From assembly GCF_033115175.1 (NCBI RefSeq), contig NC_084850.1, forward strand, positions 2,727,024 through 2,791,023: a stretch of 64,000 nucleotides of DNA, given 5' to 3'. Positions 1-10,500 of the stretch are shown here, in pieces. The position numbers and the translations under genes were made by a program. The first letter of the stretch is position 1, and every line of letters starts with the position of its first letter. This DNA comes from Lepus europaeus (lineage: Eukaryota > Chordata > Mammalia > Lagomorpha > Leporidae). The notes under the pieces are model-generated. The model did not search any database. It was not told the origin of the DNA and saw nothing but the letters and a program-made list of their open reading frames with translations.

Positions 1-59
1 GCCATGGTTTTCATGTTCCAAAAACTGGTGACTAGGTGAAGAAGGGACTGCAAGGGGGT

Positions 60-74
60 GAGCCAGTGGGGAGA

Positions 75-111
<37 letters not shown>

Positions 112-165
112 CTTCTCCTCTCTTTATAAGTGTACCTTTCAAATAAATGAAAAATAAATAAATAT
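60..165 (+). repeat. C SINE 3' end fragment
   Basis: Ends with the family's '(ct)n..ctttcaaataaat' tail; the CT run at 79-108 is perfect. The head is missing or too diverged to see. Confidence 0.7.
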
Positions 166-179
166 TTTTAAAACAAAAC

Positions 180-2380
180 CAAAAGAAAATTAAGCAGAGA
201 GTGTTCCCGACTGATGGGACATGATGGATGAAGGAAAAAGAGAAAACTAGGATGACTCCAGTGATTTTAACCCAAGCAACTAGAAGGACGAACATGCCAC
301 TACCAACACAGGGAAGATGAGCAGCTTTGGGAGAAAATCAATCAAGAAACGAGTTATGATGATGTTAATTTTGAAATGTGGTGCTGTCAAGTAGGTGTTT
401 GGATATACACTATTATCTGTGTGCTATCTTTATGTGCCAGTGGTACAGTTATTTACATAATATTTTTTCTTAAATCAACCTTAAAGAACTTAGGCTATTT
501 TCTTTAGCTCCATGCTAAACAATACTATCCATAACACCTCAAATAATGAGAACTGTAGTGTCCAGTTCTTGTAATTAAGTGCTAACGTTTCTGCCCTCCT
601 CAACCTCCAGCAGAGTCTGGGCAACTAACATGCACACACTTAGAAGACTGGTTCATTGGCCTTGACAACCAGGAACCTCCGCAGGCATTTCAAGGGACCA
701 CTATGAGCACATGGGACAAACATCTGATCTAACAACTCTGTAAAGCACTTAGGTCAGCCTCCTAACTGCCCCATCAGGCCCTGTTAAGTCCTCAGCTTGG
801 TGGTGATGGGTGGGGAAGGGGAGGGTCAGAGTAGAGCCCACCACCCTTTCCTGAGGTCCAAGCGCCCTCTGGTGGACAGCTCCCCTGCCTCTGTATTTTG
901 GGGTCTTCCATATTTCCAGGCAAAAACAGAAAAACAGGACCCTCTGCCTTGGCCTTCCCCTGAGGACAGGAACAAGTGGTCAGAGCAGCTTGAAGCTCCA
1001 GATGGAGGAACAGGTCCATGCTGTTGAGGCTGGGACCCAGCCTGGGCTGGGCGGGGGTGGCAATCTGCATCCAGGCAGAGGCCACTTAGGGTCAGATCAC
1101 AGGAGAGAGGGAGTGGTGGGTGGGAGCAGGGGCTTTTGTTTTCTGTGGAAGGTTACCAGTGCAGAGAAAATAAACTGATGGCCATATACAAATGGGGCAA
1201 TTTACCTTCAGTGAGTATTTTCAGAGGAAAATAAGAAACATTCTAATTTAAACATTTTTAAATTAAGAGCAGGGAACATCAGGCTGAGCTGGATAAATAC
1301 AACACATAATGGAAAATGTACTTCAGTTCTTATATTACAGCCAGTTACGGGAGAGAGGCGGAGGCGGCGGCCAGTGACAAGCAAGAGAGAATCACATTTT
1401 TGCAGAGAGTAATGGAGAGCAGTGGTGGGGGTTGGTCAGAGACAGCCACTGTCTACCAAAGCTTATATCCAGCTGCCCACACAGACATCCATGCTTTATC
1501 CACAAAGACACATGCACAACATTCACACATACTGCCACAAGCCATATAGATAATACTTCTGTCATCCCATCATCCTTTTCTCAACGAACAAATGGAATTT
1601 AGATAAGAAAAGAGCAGTTGTTGCAGTGACTGGCACAGATCTGTTTGTAGAAGAGTCTCACATAGAAAGCTGGAATGGGTCTCAGAGAAGAGGCCTATGG
1701 ACTAAGCCTCAGAGGAAGAAAAGGAAAAGAGAGTGATCTGGGCAGAGGGAGCAGCATGAGGAAAGCTCTCAAAGCTCCAGAGGACAGGAATAGCTGAGCA
1801 GAAGCAAAGTAGTTGTCAGACATTGGACCCAAGGGTTTCTGGGCAACAAATGTGAGGAGAGGATAGGAGGTGAGCCCGGAAGTCTATGTCTTGAGCAAGT
1901 AGGTATCCCAGGTGACCCAGAGAAGCCATTTGCTTTGCCCTGAAGAAAACCGGATCCATAATATAGGCTGAAAATCAGGCAACTCTTGGGACTGGGATAC
2001 CAAGCCCCAGGGTGAAACACCCGAAAATTTCTTGCTGAAACCAAAGCAAAATTTTTCAGTGTGTCATCCCCGCCTACAAGAATAGGATCTTGTCCATCAC
2101 ATGGTGAAAGCTGAACTCCTTAGTGCAATCCTAGCAATGAGTGTCTTGGCAAGCAGACGACTGGGCTTCCAAAGACTCTTCTCGCTGTTGCCTGTGCCTC
2201 TCGTGAAGGGAACGGGCTTAGGACATTTCCTTCTAACTGAATACCAAATAGAAGAGCATCCACGGAGCACTGTGCCACCACGAATGTTATCTCTTTTCTA
2301 CTGTCACTCTCAGGGATCAGGACCTGAACATGGGCAGTGTTTCAGATTCCTTCATGTGAGGTTACCCGGGTTCAGATGTA
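180..2380. other. Left flank without recognised genes
   Basis: About 200-350 resembles an ancient dispersed mammalian repeat (aggatgactcca...agcaactagaaggac), seen again at 9.2, 13.9 and 55.5-56.1 kb. The remainder is unique-looking sequence with only short open frames that I do not recognise. Confidence 0.4.
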
Positions 2381-3234
2381 TTAATGTATGCTAAGGAACA
2401 GTCCAAGAAATTACACTCAATGTCTTGCATTAAATTTAGCATTCTGGCTGGAAGAATGAATTCGCATAAAAATGAATTATCACATCAAAAGCATAAACAA
2501 CAAAAGTCAAAATACAGAAATTGCACTACAACAGAATTTAAAATGTATATGCATCAAAGGGCAGACTCGACAGAGTGAGCCAGCACTCTATGTCATGGGA
2601 GAACATTTCCGAATCATATCTGATAAGGTGTTAATTGCCAGAAGATATGAAGATCTCCTACAACTCAACAACCCAATATGAAAATGGCCAAGACACTTGA
2701 ATAACCACTTCTCCAAAGAAGGCATACACACAGCCAACAAATATGCGAAAATATGCTCAATCAGAACTCATTAAAGAAATTCAAATCAAAACCATAATAA
2801 AATATCACTTTTATACCTTTTAGGATAGCTACTGTAAAAAAAAATAATTTAGCAAAGGTGTGAAGAAATTGGAATTCTTTTGCACTGATGAATGTAAATG
2901 GTACAGTCACTGTGGAAAATGGTATGATAGTACCGGCTGGCGCTAAGGCTCACTTGGTTAATTCTCCACCTGTGGCGCTGCTATCCCATATGGGCACCGG
3001 GTTCTGTCCCAGTTGCTCCAACGGGGCGAAGCCGCGGTCACCGAGTGCGATGCATCCGACGGCCGAGGGGGCGAGCGGGGGCGAGCGGGAAGCGGGACTC
3101 GCGGCCGGACGCGGCCCTCAAGGACCTGGGGAACGCCCTGTGCGCGGCAAACGGTCTGTGGAGCGTGGAGATTCCCAGACCAGGCTGTGCACAGAGCTAG
3201 GCACTCCAGCCTCGCTGGCCTTCCTCCCCCCGTC

Positions 3235-3770
3235 CTGCAGAGCCGCGACCCTGGCCCGGCCAGCAACCCTGGGGCCCGCACAGCCGCGACCCTGGGGCCC
3301 ACCAGCAACCCTGGGGCCCGCAGAGCCGTAACCCTGGGCCCCCAACCCTGGGCCCACCAGCAACCCTGGGGCCCACAGAGCCGCGACCCTAGCCCCGCCA
3401 GCAACCCTGGGCCCGCACAGCCGCGACCCTGGGGCCCACCAGCAACCCTGGGGCCCACCAGCAACCCTGGGGCCCACCAGCAACCCTGGGGCCCACAGAG
3501 CCCTAACCCTGGGCCCACCAGCAACCCTGGAGCCCACAGAGCCATAACCCTGGCCCCGCCAGCAACCCTGGGGCCCGCACAGCTGCAACCCTGGGTTCCC
3601 CCAGCAATCCTGGGGCCCACAGAGCTGTAACCCTGGGCCCCCAACCCTGGGCCCACCAGCAACCTGGGGCCCGCAGAGCCGTAACCCTAGCCCCGCCAGC
3701 AACCCTGGGCCCTGGGCCCGCACAGCCACAACCTTGGGTCCCGCCAGGAACCCTGGGCCCTCCAGCACAG
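3235..3770 (+). repeat. GC-rich minisatellite, ~41-bp unit
   Basis: About 13 imperfect copies of a unit made of two similar ~20-bp halves (agccgcgaccctggggccca / ccagcaaccctggggcccgc). Copies vary at single bases and in length. Open frames through it on both strands are artefacts of the repeat. Confidence 0.9.
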
Positions 3771-3782
3771 CAGTTCTCCCTG

Positions 3783-3870
3783 CAGGAAACAAGCCAGACA
3801 CAGAAAGACAAAAACACTGCACGTTTTCCCATATATGTGGGAGCTAAAATTTAAAAATTAAAAAAAAAAA
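3783..3870 (+). repeat. L1 3'-end fragment with A-run
   Basis: Reads 'agccagacacagaaagaca...atatgtgggagctaaaa', the conserved end of L1 ORF2, followed directly by an A-rich tail. It lies at the 3' edge of the minisatellite insert. Confidence 0.75.
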
Positions 3871-5310
3871 GTGTTTGGGCCCCTGCACCCGCATGGGAGA
3901 CCAGGAGGAAGTACCCGGCTCCTGGCTTCGGATCAGCGCAGCGGCCATTTGGGGAGTGAACCAATGGAAGGAAGACCTTTCTCTCTGTCTCTCTCTCTCA
4001 CTCACTGTCTATAACTCTACCTGTCCAAAAAAAAAAAAGTCTCACAGCTCTTATCCCTTAAAAAAAAAAAGATATGATAGTACCTGAAGAACTTAAAAAT
4101 AGAATCACTATATTGCCCAGTAATTCCAATTATGGGTCTATACCTAAAAGAACTAAAACAGTGTCTCAGAGATATTTGTATACCTATCTTGATAGTAGGA
4201 AATATTCACAAGACCCAAATGAGGAATACAACATTCATCCATACATATATGATTAAGAAAAATGTAGTAATACAGTAATATTATTCAACTTTAAAAAGGG
4301 AAGTGACTTCTGACACATGCCACAACATGGACAAACTTGTAAAATTGTATATCCAGTCAAATAAGACAGACATAAAGGACAGATGCTGTATGAGTCCAGC
4401 CATATGAGATCCTTAGAGTTGTCCAATTCATAGAGACAGAGAGTAAAATGATTGATGCCGGGAGCTGGGGGTAAGAGGAGTGGAAATTTGTTCAATAGTA
4501 TAGTTTCAATTTTGCAAGACAAAAACGTTTTGTAGAATGGTTTCACATCATCGTGAATGTAGTTAACATTACTTAACTGTACAAATTCTGCATGTATTTT
4601 AGCAAAATAAGTAAGCAAATAGTATAGCTGAACATGAAAGCATCAGAATTTGTGCCTAGATCTTCCCTGCTGATCAGCACTTGTCCTTCAGGCTCCTGAT
4701 CACCCCATAACACCCAGCTCAGACACCCGATTCTCCAGGAGGGCCTCTCCAAATACCCAGACAGAGCTGATGTTGTAAACACACAGATGTTGGCAGGTGG
4801 ATGTATGGGCGTTTTGATCAGTTGGGCTCTCTCAATCATTCATCCTCTCATTCACTCATGCATGTGTTTGCCTACTCTCCTAGTGAATAACTACTCTCCG
4901 AATGGTCCCCTCGGTGTCAAACATGCCACTGAGGCTGTAGACAGAGCAATGAGGGAAACTTTCTTAGCCTTGCCCTCAAAGGGCCCACAGTCTAGACAGA
5001 AAATAAAATCCATCAAAACCAACCCCAAAATATGATAAGAGCAAGTACAGAGAGGCTCTTGAGCTCTGTGGAAACCTATAGAAGAGGGAACTGACTGCCT
5101 ATACAGGAGCTGGTGCAGTCAAGTGGCCTGAGCTAAGTACTAAAGAACTATTAATGTTTAGGCAGGCAGGAGAAAATGCCAGAGCATTCCAGCAAGAAAC
5201 AGTCCCGTTTAGAGGAGAAGATAAATGTGAGGAAAAGAGAGGAGTTGACAGGGAGGGGGAGAGAATATGAATTGCAGAGTTGAGCAATACCACAAATACT
5301 TTGAATGGAT

Positions 5311-5316
5311 TTTATT
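5311..5316 (-). terminator. Candidate CNGA2 polyadenylation signal
   Basis: AATAAA on the minus strand, about 800 nt beyond the CNGA2 stop codon. The hexamer and its position are the only evidence. The interval 5317-6111 would be the 3' UTR and shows no other feature. Confidence 0.35.
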
Positions 5317-6111
5317 AACTTGTGTCTCTAGTGCAGATGTTAACCAAAAGAGTCTCCTACCTACCACGAACCATCAGGACCTCCTCAGAAATACTCTGCC
5401 TAGAGGGTGATAGACACAGTTGCTGACCATCTTGTACAGGTGGTACTGCCTGCTGGACAACTGTCTGTTGTCTGACTCCTCACTCACTGTCCTGGAATGG
5501 ACCAGAAGCCAGGAGCATGACAATCACCAGGGGAGGGGCCACATTGTCTAACAGAAACAGACAGACTTGAGGAAACACCCTTCTACCCTCTCCTCCACCA
5601 CCATCATACCATTTTACCTGCCTGGGTACCAGGGTTCAATACCTGCAGCCAATGTTTAAACTACATATATGTTCAGGACAAATGGGGGTGTTCAAAACAC
5701 ATGTTTAAAAAGTATGGACCAGAACCAAGTGGGGAGTGGCTAGATGCAAAGCAGCCAGAGACAGGGAAGTCTTGCAGCAGGGTGCACACTGTTCTGCAGA
5801 TAGAGTCCTTCAGAGCAGATCAGTATCCAGCCTTCCAGGTCCAGGATAGACCCCTAGAGGCCAGTTCAGCTCTCCACTCTTCCTTCTTCAAATGGGTCAT
5901 GCTGAAGCTCCTGGAACCCCAGCCAACATGTCTGTCCACAAGCTTGGCTATCAGCTAGATCCGGAGAGATTTTCAGGATGTTTAGATCAAAAACCCAGGA
6001 TTAGAGAGGCTTCTGGGAGTATTCAAGTGGGCATGATAGCAATGCATACAAATCTTGAGATCTATACGGCTCTTCTAGCTCTTAGGGTCAAGGCCAAGGC
6101 TGGAGAGGCCT

Positions 6112-7517
6112 TTATGGCTGCTCAGCAGCAGCTGGCTCAGGACTATTCATTCCATCTGACAAATAATCATCCTCAGTGTTCTGTTTCATCTTGACTTCCA
6201 GAACCGTGATGCGCTGCTTGAGTTTCTGCTGGGCCCCCGTGTACTCTGCCAGCAGGCGTCCAAAGCGAGTGTACAAGGTCTCCATGTTGGTCTCCAGCTG
6301 CTTTAGCTTCTCTTGCACATCTACCTCCATGCTGGCTGCCACCTCATTCTCATCCAGCAGCCCCTCCTTCATTAAGATCTCCCGACCCCTCTCCTCCAAG
6401 ACCTTCTTGGCGTCAGGATACTCAGTCACAGCTTCCATGAGGTCATCCTTGGACAAGCAGAAGAGATCTGAGTAGCCCAGACTCCGAATATTGGCTGTGC
6501 GTCGATTGCCCATTTTGCTGCCTTTAATGTTAAGGATGCTGATCTCGCCAAAGCAACTCCCAGCCGAGAGCAGGGCATACTGAGTCACACCATCATCAGC
6601 CACCACTGCCAACTTGCCTTCCTTGATTATGTACATCTCCTTGCCAATGTCCCCCTTGCGGCAAATGTAATCCCCTGGGCTGAAGACCTGAGGACGGAGC
6701 TTCAGCACCAGCTCCACCAGCAGGCCAGCCTCACAGTCCTGGAAGATGCGTACTTTCTTGAGTGTGGACAGGTGAACATTGATAGCTATCTCAGCCCTGA
6801 GCTTGGCTGGTAGATTCTTGAGGACTTCCCGCTCATCTACAGTTTTCTTATTGGTCCACAGGTAGTCAAACCACTTAATGACCTTGGCTTCCATTTCCTT
6901 GCTGACTTTGCGGAACTGCATGTAGTGCTTGACAGCGTCAATTTTGGCCTGGAATTCTGCTCTGGTGGCATTCATATTGGAAATCATGGAGCCCACATTT
7001 CCCACGATGGTGGCAAAGATGAGGACACCAATCAGGAAGTCAAAGATGACAAATAAGTACTCCTCATCTTTTACAGGGGGTGGTGTCTCCCCAATGGTGG
7101 TGAGGGTCAGTGTGGACCAGTAAAGGCAATAGATATACTCCCTAGCTAGGTATCCATATTCAGGGTCAGTGATATTGGGGTAAACCCAGGTATCAACCCC
7201 AAAGCCAATGGACTTGGAGATTGCATAGTAGATGCAGGCATTCCAGTGGATGATGACCAAAATGTAGAGGACTAGGTTGCTGATGCGGAAGATGTTGGGG
7301 TAACTGGTGCGTGTTTCAGTGCGATCAAAGAACTCAAACATGCGGGCAAAATGTAGCAGACGATTGAAGCGCAGCTCGGGGTTGTGGATTCCCACAGCAA
7401 AATAGATAAGGTCTGTGGGAATGATGGAAGCCACATCTAGCTTGAACTGTAGGGTGTGGATGTAGTTGTCTCGCAATTTCTTGGGATCTTTCACTAGCAG
7501 CCCCTGCTCCAAGAAAC
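6112..7517 (-). CDS. CNGA2: CNGA2 large terminal coding exon (S3 to C-terminus)
   Basis: Acceptor 'tgtttctactag'. This one exon encodes residues 197-664: S3, S4 with the [14 protein letters not shown] segment, S5, pore, S6, C-linker, nucleotide-binding domain and coiled coil. Carrying most of the channel on one last exon is typical of CNGA genes. The open frame continues upstream past the acceptor to an in-frame Met at 7545, but that part is intron. Confidence 0.97.
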
Positions 7518-10500
7518 CTAGTAGAAACATAAGCCAGCATGTCACTTCTGCCTTCAGGTCTGTCTCTACCCATAGGCTAACACTCAGAAATGAACAAAGT
7601 GCCCTTTCAACCCTCCCTCCCAGAAGGGAACATAGCTCATATATCAGGGCTTACCAGAAGGACCCTAAGAAATCACCCCCAGATCCCAACCTGTCTAAGC
7701 AGGTGGGAATACAAAGTTCAAAAAGCGCAGTCACCTATCAGTGTCCCAGTTTAGATTCAGGTCTTTGGGCTTATAACTCATGCTACTTCCTGCACATCCC
7801 AGTTGCTCACTCACCTGTGCGCAATCGGATGAAAAGATCCACAATGTAGACCACATCTGAGAAGTAGTCCAGCACCAGCCACACCAGGAAGTAGCCTCTC
7901 TGCAGGTCACTGAAACAGGCTCTGCAGGAGGACAGGGCTGGGTTTCACCCTCAAAGCCAGCCAAGGTTTCCCGGGGAGCAGTGCCCACTGAGTGTAAGGC
8001 TTGGGATGGCACTGGTGAGTCACAATCAGCCTAGTGCCACAAACGCTGACAAGTAACTTCTAGCTCAACTGGTAACCATACATAGACATCACTACATAGA
8101 CATCACCAATGACCATTACTCGCCTGTCTCGCCTACTGGACTGTGAGTGCCAGGAAGGCTGATCCACCTCTTAGTAGTTACTGCATGCCTTATGTCAAGC
8201 CCAAGGCATGAATGTTCAGTGCTCATTGGGTATGAGTTGAGTGAACAACTACTGGAAGAACGAACTACAGTGCACAAGTGAATGGCCTCCATGGTCATCT
8301 CTTCAACGTACTCCTATTGAGCACCCATCACACAGTATGGGCCAGTCCAAGTGAGACACATGATGGTCCTCAGAGTTAAGTTACAGGTAATGGGAATGAA
8401 GAAAGCCTGGAGGCTGTAGGAATTTCTAGGGGGAATTGTCAGGACCTGGTGACCCAGTGGGTTGGGACCTAGAGAGAAGAGGGTGTAGGGGGTGGATGCC
8501 AGGATGATGATTTAATAAGCATACTAGTCAAAGAGAGGAGTGGCCACTTTTACAACAAAATTCCAGGTCTTCTGCTGCCCCACAAAGCCTGAAGAACCAG
8601 CTATGCCTGCTACTCTGATGGCTCACACACATCTGGAGCCACTCTGGCCCATCCCAGGACAGAGGCTTTACACTTGTTCCTTTTGCCTTGTGTGCTCCAT
8701 CCACCAACATCAAGAACCTAAATAACTGACTCTCACAATCTGGCACTCAGCTAAGGTCTTGCCTCATCTGAGATATTTGCCTTGATTGTCCTTTCTCTAG
8801 CAGCTGTCTGCCACCAGGGACTGGAATCGTTTTGCTTGTTTTTTGTTGTTGTTACATATTTACAGTTGATGTCCTCCAGTAGCCTAAGACCTCAAGGAGC
8901 AGACACCATGTCCGTGTTACTTACCACTTAGCCCTAGCCCTAGCCCTAGCCCTAGCCAGGAGAGCAGACACCTTACCTGTGTTACTCACCACTTAGCCCT
9001 CACCTGGAGCACAGAGCCCTGCACCCAGTAGGTGCTCAGACAAATCCTTGTTGAATGAATGACTGAGGTGGGGGTAGAGTTCAATAATGAAGGCTGTGAG
9101 AGAAAGCTCCATGTAAAGAGTGGCTTTGGAACTGAATCTGTAAGAATCTGCATAGGTTTAAGAGTGGGACAGGGAATTTCCCCTTGAGGAAGCAGCATGT
9201 TCTTACCTAAAAGTCATGAGATTGGGGTGCATTCAGAAGATGGAGCAAGAGGGAAGGCCAGGGTCAAAGGACCTTGAAGGCCATGCTTAGGACTTGAAAT
9301 TCATCCTGTGTGCTATAGGGAGCCATTGAAGGGAGAGAGAAGGGTAGCCTCATCTAGGACAGGATTGTTGTGGATATAAAAGTAAGAGAGGATTAAAGAC
9401 ACCAGGAAAAAGACAGATATTATGTCTTGGGAACATATGAAATGGTAGGGGGGTAGGGAAGGCTAATAGGGCAGGTGGAGGTACAATCAGTTCCCAGAGA
9501 GTCTGGAAGGAAAGCTGTGTTGTGGTGAATTCTGTGTCCAAAACTGGGCCCTGTGTGTTCTCAGTCCCATGGCCTGTGGACAGAGCTTCTCTAGCAACCT
9601 CCCCCCACAAAGAGCCTCCCTGCTCACCTGGCCACCAGCAGACACCAGTTGTATAGCACAGGCATGGCAATGACGAACAGCCAGCGGTAGTACCAGTCCC
9701 CAGCTGGGTCCAATACAAATAGTTCAAATTTTTTCCTGAGGAGACAGACAGTGGTCAGATTTGGGCACCAGGTCCCTTAGTGTGACATAACTTCAGGTCC
9801 TAGAGGCCAGGGTCTCAGAAAAACACTGCCTGTGGGGATGTGTGGGGCGAGGAATAGATTGACTTAGGGTCCCATTTTTCAGTAACCCACAATCTGGTAC
9901 TGAGCATCTGTATGGAGTGCAGATGGGTGTAGGACACTTCTTTCCCCATTCTGACCCATCTCAGCCCACTGGCTCTCACACCCTCTGGAGTCTCTTTGCC
10001 CAGGCTTTCAGGGATGATAATGAGGGCTTGGGCCTATGCCCACATTGCTCCTGGGAAGAAAGAACACCAGGAAAGTAAGTGCCACATGTTTCCTGTCGCC
10101 CCACCCCCTTTTTGGTCCCTGGCTTCCAGCCTCCAAATCACTTTCCCAGATGCTGTGTCCTGTCTTGGCCAGAGCCCTTTTCCTCTGCTGGCCAGTGGGG
10201 AATGTCAGCTCGGCCAGACAGCTACAGGCACATACTCATTCTTCAAAGAACAGATCCTCCAGCTCTGCCTTCTCTGACCTGTCATTCTTTCCTAGTCAAG
10301 CATCCTGGCTTTCCCTTCCAGCCCCCTCCACGACTTCTTCAAAGCTCCACTTCCTCACCCACACTGAAGTTTGGATGTGTAAGCTCTCAACAGCACTCCC
10401 TGCCTGCACCTCCCTCAGCAGTTACTGGCTGCTGGAGCTGGGGCTGGGACTGTCATGGCCTTGCATGAGCCCCCTCCCTACCCACAGAGAACCAAAGGAC

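Larger units (their letters stand above)
2935..4072 (+). mobile_element. C SINE with an internal GC-rich minisatellite and L1 3' tail, flanked by a 12-bp target duplication
   Basis: The whole block lies between two copies of tatgatagtacc (2923-2934 and 4073-4084). From 2935 to about 3018 it is a C SINE head, and from about 3876 to 4038 a C SINE 3' half with CT tract and A-run. Between them are a CpG-rich segment (3019-3230), a minisatellite (3235-3770) and an L1 3' end with its own A-run (3783-3870). About 60 bp of the SINE middle is missing at the junction. A second A-run closes the element after a further 21 bases. Confidence 0.8.
2460..4620 (+). repeat. Old L1 fragment, interrupted by a SINE at 2935-4072
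   Basis: The two halves (about 2460-2934 and 4073-4620) read continuously as the 3' part of an L1 ORF2 with many stops (e.g. 'aaccacttctccaaagaaggc', 'tgtggaaaatggtatgatagtacc|tgaagaactt'). The left limit is uncertain. Confidence 0.75.

Noticed and set aside
2958-3822. Open frames of 200-234 codons on both strands over the minisatellite
   Set aside because: They are the 41-bp GC-rich unit read in different frames (repeating Gly/Pro/Ala), with no domain and overlapping on both strands.
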